From Pseudomonas fluorescens (GTDB lineage Bacteria; Pseudomonadota; Gammaproteobacteria; Pseudomonadales; Pseudomonadaceae), in NCBI RefSeq assembly GCF_902497775.2, contig NZ_OZ024668.1, positions 2,937,826 to 3,001,825 of the forward strand: a stretch of DNA of 64,000 nt. Reading direction: 5' to 3'. Below are positions 34,329 through 43,228 of the stretch, piece after piece. Below the pieces are notes generated by a model. The model ran no database searches. It worked only from the letters and a program-made list of their open reading frames with translations, and was not told where the DNA came from. Position 1 is the stretch's first letter. Each line of letters starts with the position of its first letter. The position numbers and the translations under genes were made by a program.

Positions 34329-34613
34329 TTCGAGGCCCCCGGCAAGGCCGGCCAAAAAAAGGACACGCATTGTGCCTTCCCTTGCCCCAAGTCGAAAGAG
34401 CGAAAAGCGCTTTTCCCTCAGTCAGTGGTCACTTTGCCACCGGACCGGGGCAATTTCCTACTTATCGAAATAAATTGTGACCAACGACCTGCTCGACGAT
34501 CAGCCCAATGGCAATCCCTGGTGATGAAACGGGTGATCGAGAACCGCTCGTTGCCGATGTGAGCCGCGCACAATTGTTCTAAACCCCGCCGCGCAAACGC
34601 GTTATGGTCGTGC

Positions 34614-35480
34614 ATGCCCACGCCGAACTGCCCGGAGCCCGCCGTGCCCAGCCACAACTGGATCGATCTCGCCCAGGACGCCGACACCGGTATCGAGTCG
34701 GTGCGCGCGCATTTCAAGGGCCACGCCTATGACCCGCACTGGCACGACAGTTACCTGATCGGTGTCACCGAACAAGGCGTGCAGCAGTTTCATTGCCGCC
34801 AGCTGCAGCACTTCAGCACCCCGGGCAAGGTGTTCATGCTGGAACCGGGGGAAATCCACGACGGTCATGCACCGACCGAGGACGGCTTCACTTATTCGAT
34901 GCTCTACCTCGATCCGCAGTGGCTGGAGCGCGAGCTGCAAGCACTGTTCGAGCACGCGCCAGCGGGTAGCCAGCCCAGTTTTGCCGACACCCTGAGCGCC
35001 GACCCGCAGCTGTCCGGGGCCATTGCCCGGGCCTTCCAGGCGATGCATGGCGGTGATCTGAAAATGCTCCGGCAGACAGCAATGGACGAGCTGCTCGGCT
35101 GCATGACCCGCCATACCCTGTGGCGCAAACGCATCGACCCCGACCCACGCCTGCCCCAGGTGGCGCGGATCGCTCGCGAGTACTTGCACGCGCACTTCAC
35201 CCAGGACATTGGCCTGGTCGAGCTGGCCCAGGCCTGCCAGGTTGATCGCTTTCGCCTCAACCGGGCGTTCAAGAGCGCCTTTGGCCTGGCGCCCCATGCC
35301 TACCTGATCCAGTTGCGCCTGGCCAAGGCGCGCCGCTGGCTGGCGCGCGGCGACAGCCCGGCGGTGGTCGCCGCCGCCCTCGGTTTTGCCGACCAGAGTC
35401 ATATGGGCCGCTGGTTCCGCCGTGCTTACCGGCTGACGCCGGCCGATTACCGCCGCCGCTGCGCAAAGCTTCCAGACTGA
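34614..35480 (+). CDS. AraC-family transcriptional regulator
   Basis: A 288-residue regulator. The N-terminal cupin-like sensor domain is at about 25-110 (HDSYLIGVTEQGVQQF...PGKVFMLEPGEIHDGHAP). The C-terminal double helix-turn-helix is at about 185-285 (DIGLVELAQACQVDRFRLNRAFK...AVVAAALGFADQSHMGRWFRRAYRLTPADYR). The next gene is a LysE-type exporter 48 nt downstream, the likely target. The effector is probably an amino acid, by analogy with other such pairs. Confidence 0.92.
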   Translation: MPTPNCPEPAVPSHNWIDLAQDADTGIESVRAHFKGHAYDPHWHDSYLIGVTEQGVQQFHCRQLQHFSTPGKVFMLEPGEIHDGHAPTEDGFTYSMLYLDPQWLERELQALFEHAPAGSQPSFADTLSADPQLSGAIARAFQAMHGGDLKMLRQTAMDELLGCMTRHTLWRKRIDPDPRLPQVARIAREYLHAHFTQDIGLVELAQACQVDRFRLNRAFKSAFGLAPHAYLIQLRLAKARRWLARGDSPAVVAAALGFADQSHMGRWFRRAYRLTPADYRRRCAKLPD

Positions 35481-35528
35481 CACCACGCCAACACTGAACA
35501 TGGGGCTCCCTTGCACTGGAGTCCGATC

Positions 35529-36128
35529 ATGTTGCCCAACCTGCTGCCCTTCGCCCTGTTCGCCTTTGTTGCCAGCATCACGCCCGGACCAACCAATATC
35601 CTGATCCTCGGCCATGGCGCGCGCTTCGGCCTGCGTGCCACCCTGCCGCTGGTGCTCGGCGCTTGCCTGGCGGCCACGCTGGTGCTGCTGTTGGTCGGTG
35701 TGGGGCTGGGCGAAGTGTTGTTGGCCTACCCGCGGGTGCAGCAGGCGATGACCTGGCTCGGGGTGGCGTGGTTGACCTGGTTGGGCTGGCAGTTGCTTCA
35801 CGCCGGCGCAACGCCACTGACCCATACAGCGCAACCACGTGACCTGGGCCCGCTCGACGCCGCGCTGCTGCAGGCGGTAAACCCCAAGGTGTGGTTGATG
35901 GCCGTCGCGGTGATGGGCCTGTTCAGCAGCAGTGATGCCAACCCGCTGCAGCACATGCTGAAACTGTCGCTGCTGTTCTTGCTGATCGCCCTGCCCTGCA
36001 TGACCACCTGGGCGCTGCTGGGTGTCGGCAGTGCACGGTTGCTGCGCTCACCGCAGAAGGTGCGGCGCTTCAATCAGCTGTTAGCGGTGCTGCTGGTTGC
36101 CTCGGCCTGGCTAACGGTACTGGGGTAG
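35529..36128 (+). CDS. LysE-family amino-acid exporter
   Basis: A 199-residue inner-membrane protein with about six helices and the family motif ITPGPTNILILGHGARFG near the N-terminus; NPKVWLMAVAVMG follows after TM3. Start at 35529 has GGAG upstream; the TTG at 35511 in the same frame is less likely. Probably regulated by the AraC protein upstream. Confidence 0.9.
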   Translation: MLPNLLPFALFAFVASITPGPTNILILGHGARFGLRATLPLVLGACLAATLVLLLVGVGLGEVLLAYPRVQQAMTWLGVAWLTWLGWQLLHAGATPLTHTAQPRDLGPLDAALLQAVNPKVWLMAVAVMGLFSSSDANPLQHMLKLSLLFLLIALPCMTTWALLGVGSARLLRSPQKVRRFNQLLAVLLVASAWLTVLG

Positions 36129-36131
36129 ACC

Positions 36132-36154
36132 AGGCGGGGCCTTGCGCCCCGCCT
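36132..36154. terminator. Bidirectional terminator hairpin between lysE and gltS
   Basis: Perfect 9-bp stem AGGCGGGGC / GCCCCGCCT with loop CTTGC between convergent genes. The flanking T-runs are weak. Confidence 0.55.
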
Positions 36155-36161
36155 CGCCCCT

Positions 36162-37370
36162 TTAACTGAAGGCGTTGATGAACCAGGTAATCAACGGCAA
36201 CGCAACGATGTCGATCAGCACCGCACCACACAGCGGCACGATGATGAAGGCCTTGTAGGAGAACACTTTGTAGTGGTCGCAGATCGCGCCCATGTTGGCC
36301 ACCGCGTTAGGGGTAGCACCCAGGCCATGGCCCATGTAACCGGCGCACAGCACCGCCGCATCGTAGTTGCCGCCGAACAGGCGGAACAGCACGAAGATGC
36401 ACAACAGCACCATGATCAACACCTGCACCACCAGGATCACCAGCAGCGGCAAGCCCAGTTGCTCCAGTTCCCAGAACTTGAGGCTCATCATCGCCATGGT
36501 CAGGAACATCCCCAGGCTGATGTCGCCCAGGGTGCTGACGGCGTTGTCGGGGATCTCGATCAGGCGTGCGCGGTCGTTGAAGTTGCGCGCCAGGATGGCG
36601 ACGAACATGGCGCCGACGTACACCGGCAGGACGATGCCCAGGTGCGCCTTCAGCGCATCACCGATCCAGAAGCCGAGCACCATGATCACCAGCATGCAGG
36701 TCAGCAAGCGCAGCAGCACCGGCGTATCAATGCTGACAACGGGGGTTTCATTGGCTTTTTCCAGGGCTTGCAGGGCATCGACCTGGTCTGCCTGCACCAC
36801 CAGTTTCTTGCGTTCGATCAGGTAACGCGCCACCGGGCTGCCGAGCAGGCCACCGGCAACCATGCCGAAGGTTGCCGAGGCCAATGCGGCGGTGGTGGCG
36901 CCAACCGTGCCGAGGCTCTCGGCGATCGGGCCGAAGGCTGCGGCTGCACCAAAGCCGCCTTCCAGCGACACGGCGCCAGCCATGATCCCCAGCAGCGGGT
37001 CGATGCCCAGGGCCTTGGCCATGCCCACGCCGACCAGGTTCTGCAACAGCGCCAGGCCCCAGCAGGCACCCAGGTAGATGAACAGGATCTTGCCGCCCTG
37101 ACGCAGCAGGCCAAGGCTGCCGCCAAGGCCGACGGTGGTGAAGAACGCCACCATCAGCGGCGTTTGCATGGCGGTGTCGAGCTTGATGTCCAGCCACTGC
37201 TGGTCACGCAGCAGCCACACCACCAGGGCAAAGCCAAAGCCGCCGATGACCGGCGCCGGGACACAGAGCTGGCGTAGCCAGTAGCTGTGCTTCTTCAGTT
37301 GCGCACCCATCGCCAGCAGCAGGAGCGCCAGGGCGACGGTGGTCAGAGCATCGAGTTGCAGGGTCAGCAT
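36162..37370 (-). CDS. gltS: Sodium/glutamate symporter
   Basis: A 402-residue inner-membrane permease with about ten helices. The GltS family motifs are GGSLGLLRQGGK, the loop MAGAVSLEGGFGAAAAFG, and GYMGHGLGATPNAVANM near the C-terminus. It imports L- or D-glutamate with sodium. It is 44 nt after the hutG-like gene, whose product releases glutamate, so a shared role in formiminoglutamate or glutamate use is likely. The start ATG at 37370 follows a moderate AAGAG site. Confidence 0.93.
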   Translation of the reverse strand: MLTLQLDALTTVALALLLLAMGAQLKKHSYWLRQLCVPAPVIGGFGFALVVWLLRDQQWLDIKLDTAMQTPLMVAFFTTVGLGGSLGLLRQGGKILFIYLGACWGLALLQNLVGVGMAKALGIDPLLGIMAGAVSLEGGFGAAAAFGPIAESLGTVGATTAALASATFGMVAGGLLGSPVARYLIERKKLVVQADQVDALQALEKANETPVVSIDTPVLLRLLTCMLVIMVLGFWIGDALKAHLGIVLPVYVGAMFVAILARNFNDRARLIEIPDNAVSTLGDISLGMFLTMAMMSLKFWELEQLGLPLLVILVVQVLIMVLLCIFVLFRLFGGNYDAAVLCAGYMGHGLGATPNAVANMGAICDHYKVFSYKAFIIVPLCGAVLIDIVALPLITWFINAFS

Positions 37371-37413
37371 GGTTAACACTCTTCTTTTTATAGTTGGATA
37401 GGGGTTGTGGATT

Positions 37414-38352
37414 TCAGTCGACCAGGCTGGCCAGCAGCCGCGCAGCAATGCGCGCAGTGCGTTGGTCCTGGTCAAGACCGGGATTGAGTTCGGCGATGTC
37501 GGCCATGCGCAACTTGCCGCTGGCCTTGGCGCGCCGCGCCAGGTGCTCGACCACCATCAGTTCGACGCCATGGGCCGAGGGCGCACTGACGCCGGGCGCC
37601 TGGCTGGCCGGCAGGACGTCCAGGCAGAGGGTCAGGTACAGGTGGTCGATGCCGCTGAGAAATTCATCGACACAAGCTTCGAGCGCGGCGATGTTCCACG
37701 GCTGCATCTGCCGGTCGAGGCGGTAGCGCACGTTCAGGCGCTGGGCCTGGTCGAACAGGGCTTGGGTGTTGTTCAGCTCGCTGACGCCCAGGCAGCAATA
37801 CTCAAAAGCCATGCCGGCCTGCTGGCAGTACTCGGCAATCTGCCGGAACGGCGTGCCGGAGCTGCTCTGGGCGCTGTGGCGCAGGTCGAAGTGGGCATCG
37901 AAATTGAGAATGCCGATGCGCGGCTGCGCCTCTTGCTGGCGTAAATGGCCGGCCAAGCCGAGAAAACTGGCATAGGCAATTTCGTGGCCGCCGCCCAGGC
38001 CCAGCGGCAAATGCCCTTGCGCAAGCAGTTGTGTCACCCGCTTGGCATAGGCCTGCTGGGCACCTTCCAGGTCAGTACCGAGGCAGACGAAGTCGCCGCT
38101 GTCATAGACCGGGCGCTGGCCACGCCAGGCCAGATTGGCCAAGGCCTTGCGCAGGGCCGGCGGCCCCTGACGGGCGCCGCTGCGGCCCTGGTTGCGGATC
38201 ACCCCTTCGTCACAGGCCAGGCCAACCAGGGCGTTGCCAGCCGCTTGGTGGTCAGCCCAGGGCTGGACCCATTGGTGCCAGCGCAGGGCCGCCGTACCTT
38301 CTGCGGCGTCGACGCGACCCTGCCAGAGCGGCAGTGCGGTAGTGCTGTTCAT
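37414..38352 (-). CDS. hutG: Formimidoylglutamase (arginase-family HutG)
   Basis: A 312-residue manganese hydrolase that splits N-formimino-glutamate into glutamate and formamide in histidine breakdown. The metal motifs are GLGGGHE (about 121-127), FDAHFDLR (about 151-158) and [13 protein letters not shown] (about 243-255). The N-terminal [22 protein letters not shown] is the family mark. It lies away from the rest of the hut genes, between an IclR regulator and gltS. A guanidino-compound hydrolase remains a minor alternative. Confidence 0.88.
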   Translation of the reverse strand: MNSTTALPLWQGRVDAAEGTAALRWHQWVQPWADHQAAGNALVGLACDEGVIRNQGRSGARQGPPALRKALANLAWRGQRPVYDSGDFVCLGTDLEGAQQAYAKRVTQLLAQGHLPLGLGGGHEIAYASFLGLAGHLRQQEAQPRIGILNFDAHFDLRHSAQSSSGTPFRQIAEYCQQAGMAFEYCCLGVSELNNTQALFDQAQRLNVRYRLDRQMQPWNIAALEACVDEFLSGIDHLYLTLCLDVLPASQAPGVSAPSAHGVELMVVEHLARRAKASGKLRMADIAELNPGLDQDQRTARIAARLLASLVD

Positions 38353-38370
38353 GCGGGTACTCCAGTAGAT

Positions 38371-39096
38371 TCAGTCCAGCCGCGCACCGATGCGCAGGGC
38401 CACGTCGCAGGTCCAGCGGGTCAGGCGCTCGCTGTTCTGCCGGGCACGAATGGCCGGAGCCATCAGGCTGATTGCGCCATGCAGGCGGTTGCGGCTGTCG
38501 AGCACCGGGGCACTGACGCCCCAGATGCCGTCGTCGATTTCACCGAGGCTGATGGCATAGCCCTGGTCACGGATCTGCACGAAGCTCTGGCGGTAGCTGT
38601 CCAGTGCTTCAGCTTCCAGGCCCTGCTCTTCAAGAATCGCCAGGCTGCGCGCCGGCTCCATGTGCGCCAGCAACACCCGCGCCGACGCGCCGACCCGCAG
38701 CGGTTGCGCCAGGCCCTTCTGGTAACAGCAGCGCAGCGGCTGCGGGCTGTCGATCAGTTCGATGCAAATGGCCTGGCCGTTGCTCGGCACCATCAGAGCC
38801 ACGCTTTCCTGGCTGAGTTCGGCCAGGCGCTTGAGCTCGGGCTTGGCCAGCGACACCAGCAGCGCCTCGCGATCGAACTTCTTCGCCAGTTGCAGGCAGG
38901 CCGGGCCCGGCAGGTAGCGGCCATGGCCGTTGTCCTCGGCCAGGCCCCAACGCAGCAGGGTCTTCAGGTGCCGATAGGTGCTGCTCAGGGGCTGGTCCAG
39001 TTGCAGGCTCAGCTCCTTGGCCGACACGGCCTCGTTGGCCTGGCCGAGGGCGACGAGGATCTGCAGCAGGCGATCGGTGGGCGTGGTGTAGGTCAT
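38371..39096 (-). CDS. IclR-family transcriptional regulator
   Basis: A 241-residue regulator. The N-terminal winged helix is at about 8-65 (DRLLQILVALGQANEAVSA...LDQPLSSTYRHLKTL). The C-terminal effector domain carries SVALMVPSNGQAICIELIDS and GISLGEIDDGIWGVSAPV. It is 18 nt upstream of hutG on the same strand, so it probably controls hutG-gltS in response to an imidazole or glutamate-type compound. Confidence 0.9.
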   Translation of the reverse strand: MTYTTPTDRLLQILVALGQANEAVSAKELSLQLDQPLSSTYRHLKTLLRWGLAEDNGHGRYLPGPACLQLAKKFDREALLVSLAKPELKRLAELSQESVALMVPSNGQAICIELIDSPQPLRCCYQKGLAQPLRVGASARVLLAHMEPARSLAILEEQGLEAEALDSYRQSFVQIRDQGYAISLGEIDDGIWGVSAPVLDSRNRLHGAISLMAPAIRARQNSERLTRWTCDVALRIGARLD

Positions 39097-39174
39097 ATGT
39101 GCTCCTTGGCGCCATGGTGCACAGTCTTTCTCAATAGGTGAAACTCGATTCCCATTGAGTGGGAAATGTCCTAC

Positions 39175-40083
39175 TTATAGCCCCTTGGCCGCCCACTGCA
39201 GGCAGCGTGTTTGCAAAAAGGCCTGCAACGCTTTGACCCGTTCGGTCACCTGCGCCCGGTGCGGGCACATCAGGTACACCGGGGCGTGCTCGCCCTGCCA
39301 GTCGCCGAACACGCGCTGCAAACGCCCGGCCGCGACGTCCGCGGCCACGTCCAGCCAGGCCTTGTAGACCACGCCATGCCCGGCCAGGGCCCAGCGCCGG
39401 GCGACTTCACCGTCATCGCAGCGGTACTCGCCGTGGACCCGCACTTCACTCACTTCACTGCCACGCGCAAAGCGCCACAGGTCATAAGGCCGGCCGTTGC
39501 GCTGATAGATCACGCACTGGTGGCCAGCCAGTTCCTGAGGCGTCGCTGGCGTGCCGTGGCGCGCCAGGTACTCGGGGCTGGCGCAGGCCACGCGCTGGTG
39601 ATCGAGCAGAATCGGCAAGGCGACCATGTCGGAATCGGCCGGCACGCCAAAGCGCAGGGCGACATCGACAGGCTCGCGGTACAGGTCACTGGCCTGGTCA
39701 TTGAGCAAAAGCTGCAACTGCACCCGGGGGAATTCGCGCTTGAACGCATCGAGCCAGGCCAGCAGCACGCTGCGGCCAAAATCCGAGGGCGCCGCCAGTT
39801 GCAGCAGGCCGCCCATCTCAAGTGCCTGCTCGCGCAGGGCCTGCTCGCCTTCGGCCAGCGCACCCAGGGCCAGGCGCACACTGTCGAGGTAACGCCGGCC
39901 TTCGTTGGTCAGCCGTTGCTGGCGAGTGGAGCGGGCAAACAATCGTACTTGCAGGCGCGTCTCCAGGCGCTTGAGTGCAAGGCTGGCGGCTGCCGGGGTG
40001 ATGTCGAGGCTGCGCGCGGCGGCAGACAGGCTGCCCTCGTCGGCCACCCGCACGAACAGTTCCAGGTCGAAAAGCGTGCTCAT
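39175..40083 (-). CDS. LysR-family transcriptional regulator
   Basis: A 302-residue regulator. The helix-turn-helix is at about 2-60 (LFVRVADEGSLSAAARSLDITPAAASLALKRLE), and the periplasmic-binding-protein-like effector domain at about 90-295. Its start overlaps the stop of the NIPSNAP gene by one base (TGATG), so both are co-transcribed. Target is unknown. Confidence 0.92.
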   Translation of the reverse strand: MSTLFDLELFVRVADEGSLSAAARSLDITPAAASLALKRLETRLQVRLFARSTRQQRLTNEGRRYLDSVRLALGALAEGEQALREQALEMGGLLQLAAPSDFGRSVLLAWLDAFKREFPRVQLQLLLNDQASDLYREPVDVALRFGVPADSDMVALPILLDHQRVACASPEYLARHGTPATPQELAGHQCVIYQRNGRPYDLWRFARGSEVSEVRVHGEYRCDDGEVARRWALAGHGVVYKAWLDVAADVAAGRLQRVFGDWQGEHAPVYLMCPHRAQVTERVKALQAFLQTRCLQWAAKGL

Positions 40084-40394
40084 CAGTCCTGCCCGAACAC
40101 CGGGCGCAAGAACGAGCGCTCATAGCTGAGGATGCAACGCGTGTCCTGGGCGTACTGGAAGGCGGCCAGGCACTCGGGGTCGTTCATCGAGTCCTGGCGG
40201 TAGCGTTCGTACGCGGCAAGGCTTGGAAAGGTGAACATCGCCATGGCGATATTGTTGGCACCTTCCGAAGGCAGGAAGTAGCCATGGTGCTGGCCGCCGA
40301 AGCGCTCAACCAGCGGGATCCAGAGTTTGCCGTAGTGTTCGAACTCGGCAAGTTTGTAGGGGTCGAGGACGTAGCGCAGGTAGCAGGTGATCAT
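40083..40394 (-). CDS. NIPSNAP-family protein
   Basis: A 103-residue protein of the dimeric alpha/beta-barrel NIPSNAP family: MITCYLRYVLDPYKLAEFEHYGK, WIPLVERFGGQHHGYFLPSEG, FPSLAAYERYRQD. Members are often small stress or catabolic accessory proteins with unknown activity. It is directly upstream of, and coupled to, the LysR gene. Confidence 0.88.
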   Translation of the reverse strand: MITCYLRYVLDPYKLAEFEHYGKLWIPLVERFGGQHHGYFLPSEGANNIAMAMFTFPSLAAYERYRQDSMNDPECLAAFQYAQDTRCILSYERSFLRPVFGQD

Positions 40395-40443
40395 TTGGGG
40401 GGTCTCGCTCAGGTTGTTGTCCAGGGAAACGGCAGAACTGAAA

Positions 40444-40902
40444 TCAGTCCCACTCCATCTTCACATCAGTTTCACTGCGAAATTGATCAACAGTGGCCAG
40501 GAACGCAGCCCTGTCGAAACGCGTAGCCGGTATCGCGAACCAGTCAACCGCAGGCTCTGGCTCAGTGATGGGGTCACGCAGCAGGCCAAAGCGACGCCAG
40601 TGCACGGTCTGCTCATCCGCTACCTGCTCGGCCACAATCACCGTGCAGCTCAGGTCCAGATCATCGGCGCACACCAGTAGCGGCACTAGCGTATGCCAAC
40701 CAGGGGCAATGCAATAAAGCCGGTCCCAGGCCAACAGGGCATCGTCGTCGTACAGGCCCCACTGCGCAGAAACCAGGTGATACTCGCTGTTCGGGTCGTG
40801 ATGCGGCAACCAGACTTCCAGTGGCTCGGCATCAATGGCAAAGGTCGGCCAGGGTCCGGTCAGGTGGCGGGATTGATGGGTGGTGAGCGTAAGTTGGTTC
40901 AC
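40444..40902 (-). CDS. Uncharacterised protein
   Basis: A 152-residue cytoplasmic protein, Trp- and Asp-rich, no signal peptide or membrane segment. I do not recognise a family; VNQLTLTTHQSRHLTGPWPTFAI at the N-terminus and WHTLVPLLVCADDLDLSCTVIVAEQV are the clearest strings. The GTG at 40902 is preceded by AAAGGA at eight bases, better than upstream starts. Confidence 0.55.
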   Translation of the reverse strand: MNQLTLTTHQSRHLTGPWPTFAIDAEPLEVWLPHHDPNSEYHLVSAQWGLYDDDALLAWDRLYCIAPGWHTLVPLLVCADDLDLSCTVIVAEQVADEQTVHWRRFGLLRDPITEPEPAVDWFAIPATRFDRAAFLATVDQFRSETDVKMEWD

Positions 40903-40933
40903 TGGGGCGTCCTTTCGGTCAGTGTGGTGTTGA

Positions 40934-41620
40934 TCAAGGCTGCGGGCCGCCAATCTCATCCATGAAACCTTGCACAAACAGCTCAAGCCGCCGATGCCGC
41001 TCGGCCGCCAGGCGTGCGCCCTCCCCGGTTTGAAAGCCCGAGGCCAGTTTCAGCAATTTGGTATGAAAGTGCTCGAGGCTGAACTGGCGGTCCTGGTAGT
41101 CGCGGCCTGCCGCGCTGGGGTTGGTGAAATCGTACAGGGCCGAGCCCATGCGCCCACCGACGTAGAAGCAGCGAGCCACGCCGACCATACCGATGGCGTC
41201 CAGACGGTCACTGTCCTGAAGGATTTTTGCCTCGAGGGTTTCCGGCGTCAGGCCGGCTGAAAAACTGTGGGTAGCGACGGCATGAGCAACAGCGCTGATG
41301 CGCTCGCCGGGCCAGCCAAGATCGGCGAGTATCCGGGCAGCTTTTTCCGCAGACAGGGTCGAGGCCTTGGCGCGCAGCGGCGAGTTCTTTTCGACCGCGA
41401 CGCAATCGTGCAGCAGCGTGGCGGCCAGGAGGATGGACAGATCGCCGCCCTCCCGGGCCTGAATCCGCCGGGCATTGCTCCAGACCCGGTGGATATGCGT
41501 CAGGTCGTGAGAGCCATCGCCGTTGTCCGCCGGCAGGTGCGGCAACAGAAGGTCAGCAAGGGCTTGGCAGGGATGGAAAGGTTGGGTAGGCATCAGCTGC
41601 GGCGTCTTGGAACGGGTCAT
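40934..41620 (-). CDS. HD-domain phosphohydrolase
   Basis: A 228-residue metal-dependent phosphohydrolase of the YedJ type. The HD metal ligands are H39 in SHDLTHI, H72-D73 in TLLHDC and the Asp in LQDSDRLDAIG (about 137). Substrate is unknown, probably a nucleotide or phosphate ester. Two starts are possible: ATG at 41620 or MPTQPF at 41593. It ends 32 nt before the GTG of the previous gene. Confidence 0.85.
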   Translation of the reverse strand: MTRSKTPQLMPTQPFHPCQALADLLLPHLPADNGDGSHDLTHIHRVWSNARRIQAREGGDLSILLAATLLHDCVAVEKNSPLRAKASTLSAEKAARILADLGWPGERISAVAHAVATHSFSAGLTPETLEAKILQDSDRLDAIGMVGVARCFYVGGRMGSALYDFTNPSAAGRDYQDRQFSLEHFHTKLLKLASGFQTGEGARLAAERHRRLELFVQGFMDEIGGPQP

Positions 41621-41662
41621 TGAAAATACGCCAGCGATGCCCGTATTGCGACCGCTGCGCGC

Positions 41663-41690
41663 TCGATCGCCGGCAAGCCGGCTCCCACAG
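41663..41690 (-). repeat. REP element, family A
   Basis: GCTCGATCGCCGGCAAGCCGG followed by CTCCCACAG. This is the best conserved family-A copy; its complement reads CTGTGGGAGCCGGCTTGCCG and continues GCGATCGAGC, matching parts of 2799 and 52765. Confidence 0.75.
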
Positions 41691-41705
41691 GGACCACAGG
41701 CGCCT

Positions 41706-42278
41706 TCAACCCTTGTGAGTTCCCTGCAATTCGCGCTGGGCCCGCTGGGTCACCGCCTTGAAGTAGCTCATGTCGTCATGGATCCGTGCCAGTAGAATCG
41801 CCCCTTCGTAATCCGCTACCAGTTGCCGCCCTTGGGCCTGCGCCTGTTCATCATCCAGCAGGCCCTGATAGAGCCGGGCAAACGCCTTGGCCCAGGCGGC
41901 AAAGAACTCGCGAATCGGCACCATGAGCTCATTCTTGCCATAACTGGCATCGATGGCCACTACCGCCATCAGGCAGCCGATGGCATCGGCCTCAAACACC
42001 CGACCTGCCTTGCGGCCCATTTCCTCCAGGCGTTGAACAGGGCTCAGGCTCAAGTCGTCGGCAATACTGAACAGGTGCTTCGCAAGCCCTTCATGGGTCC
42101 AGGCCAGCACGTCGCGCAGCAGCGCTTCTTTGTTCGGGTAGTGATGATAGAAGGACGCCTTGGTCAGGCCGCAGGCCGCCGAAAGCATGTCCATGGTGGT
42201 GCCGTGATAGCCGTAGCGCTTGAAGGTGTTGGCGCAGCGCTGCAGCAGTTGGTCTCGGGGAATTTTCAGCGGTCGCAC
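41706..42278 (-). CDS. TetR-family transcriptional regulator
   Basis: A 190-residue repressor. The helix-turn-helix is at about 10-55 (LLQRCANTFKRYGYHGTTMDMLSAACGLTKASFYHHYPNKEAL). The C-terminal ligand-binding part is at about 80-185. It is divergent from a crotonase/alpha-beta-hydrolase pair across an intergenic region with palindromic sites, so it probably represses both directions until an acyl-CoA-type ligand binds. Confidence 0.92.
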   Translation of the reverse strand: MRPLKIPRDQLLQRCANTFKRYGYHGTTMDMLSAACGLTKASFYHHYPNKEALLRDVLAWTHEGLAKHLFSIADDLSLSPVQRLEEMGRKAGRVFEADAIGCLMAVVAIDASYGKNELMVPIREFFAAWAKAFARLYQGLLDDEQAQAQGRQLVADYEGAILLARIHDDMSYFKAVTQRAQRELQGTHKG

Positions 42279-42347
42279 GGCCAGTCCTGCTGTCGATCAA
42301 TGGCGCTGATTCTATGCCATAAGCCTGGCCAGCTCCACTTGATAGTT

Positions 42348-42361
42348 ACCGAACGTTTGGT
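42348..42361. promoter_or_regulatory. Palindromic operator candidate for the TetR regulator (site 1)
   Basis: ACCGAACGTTTGGT is a near-perfect 14-bp palindrome with one mismatch, in the divergent gap. Confidence 0.5.
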
Positions 42362-42373
42362 TAGCTTCATCAA

Positions 42374-42387
42374 ACCGAACGAACGGT
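42374..42387. promoter_or_regulatory. Second operator candidate for the TetR regulator (site 2)
   Basis: ACCGAACGAACGGT shares the ACCGAACG half with site 1 and is 26 nt away, so two repressor dimers could bind next to each other. Confidence 0.45.
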
Positions 42388-42425
42388 AAGTAACTCTTTT
42401 AACCTCTTTGCAGGAGTGCAAGTCG

Positions 42426-43223
42426 ATGAGCGAAGCCAATAGCGGCCCCGGCCGAGTCAGCCGCGAACAGCGTGGCCACCTGTGGCTGGTGGGCCTGGAC
42501 CGCGCCGCCAAGCGCAACGCCATGGACAGTGCGCTGCTGATGGACCTGGCGCTGGCCCTTGGTGAATACGAGGGCAACGATGAACTGCGCTGCATGGTGC
42601 TGTTTGCCCATGGCGAGCACTTTACCGCCGGGCTCGACCTTATGGAGTTGGCACCGAAGCTGGTCGGCGGTGGCTTGCACTACCCCGAAGGCAGCATCGA
42701 CCCCTGGGGCACCCGCCTGCCTCGCCGGAGCAAGCCAGTAGTGGTCGCGGTCGAGGGCATTTGCTGGACCGCGGGCATCGAATTGCTGCTTAACGCCGAT
42801 ATCGCCATCGCTGCCAGCAATGCGCGCTTCGCTCACCTGGAAGTGCTACGCGGCATTCCACCGTCAGGCGGCTCTACCGTGCGCTTCACCCAGGCCGCAG
42901 GCTGGGCCAACGCCATGCGCTACATGCTCACTGGCGATGAGTTCGACGCCGATCAAGCGCGGGCGATGAACCTGGTCAATGAGGTAGTGGCTCCAGGGCA
43001 AGCTCTGGCCCGCGCCATCGACTGTGCCGAACGCATTACCAAGGCTGCGCCACTGGCGATCAAGGCCACCCTGCAATCGGCCTTCCTGGCTCGAGATGAA
43101 GGCCATGCTGCGGCATTGGCCAGGCTCGACGAAACGTTGCTGGAGCTGATGGGCAGCGCCGATGTGCGTGAAGGGGTGATGGCGATGATGCAAAAGCGCG
43201 CCCCGCAGTTCACCGGGCGCTGA
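42426..43223 (+). CDS. Enoyl-CoA hydratase/isomerase (crotonase) family protein
   Basis: A 265-residue crotonase-fold enzyme. The oxyanion-hole region is HFTAGLDLMEL (about 67-77) and the second glycine-rich strand is VEGICWTAGIELLL (about 111-124). The acid/base Glu in the EVLRGIPPSGGS region is at about 143. It should act on an acyl-CoA, hydrating or isomerising. AGGAG lies ten bases before the ATG at 42426. It is coupled to an alpha/beta hydrolase five nt downstream and is divergent from a TetR gene. Confidence 0.9.
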   Translation: MSEANSGPGRVSREQRGHLWLVGLDRAAKRNAMDSALLMDLALALGEYEGNDELRCMVLFAHGEHFTAGLDLMELAPKLVGGGLHYPEGSIDPWGTRLPRRSKPVVVAVEGICWTAGIELLLNADIAIAASNARFAHLEVLRGIPPSGGSTVRFTQAAGWANAMRYMLTGDEFDADQARAMNLVNEVVAPGQALARAIDCAERITKAAPLAIKATLQSAFLARDEGHAAALARLDETLLELMGSADVREGVMAMMQKRAPQFTGR

Positions 43224-43228
43224 CCACC

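Noticed and set aside
31743..34562. 939-codon open frame antisense to the polyamine genes
   Set aside because: Both underlying genes are well conserved on the other strand; the antisense protein has no recognisable domain.
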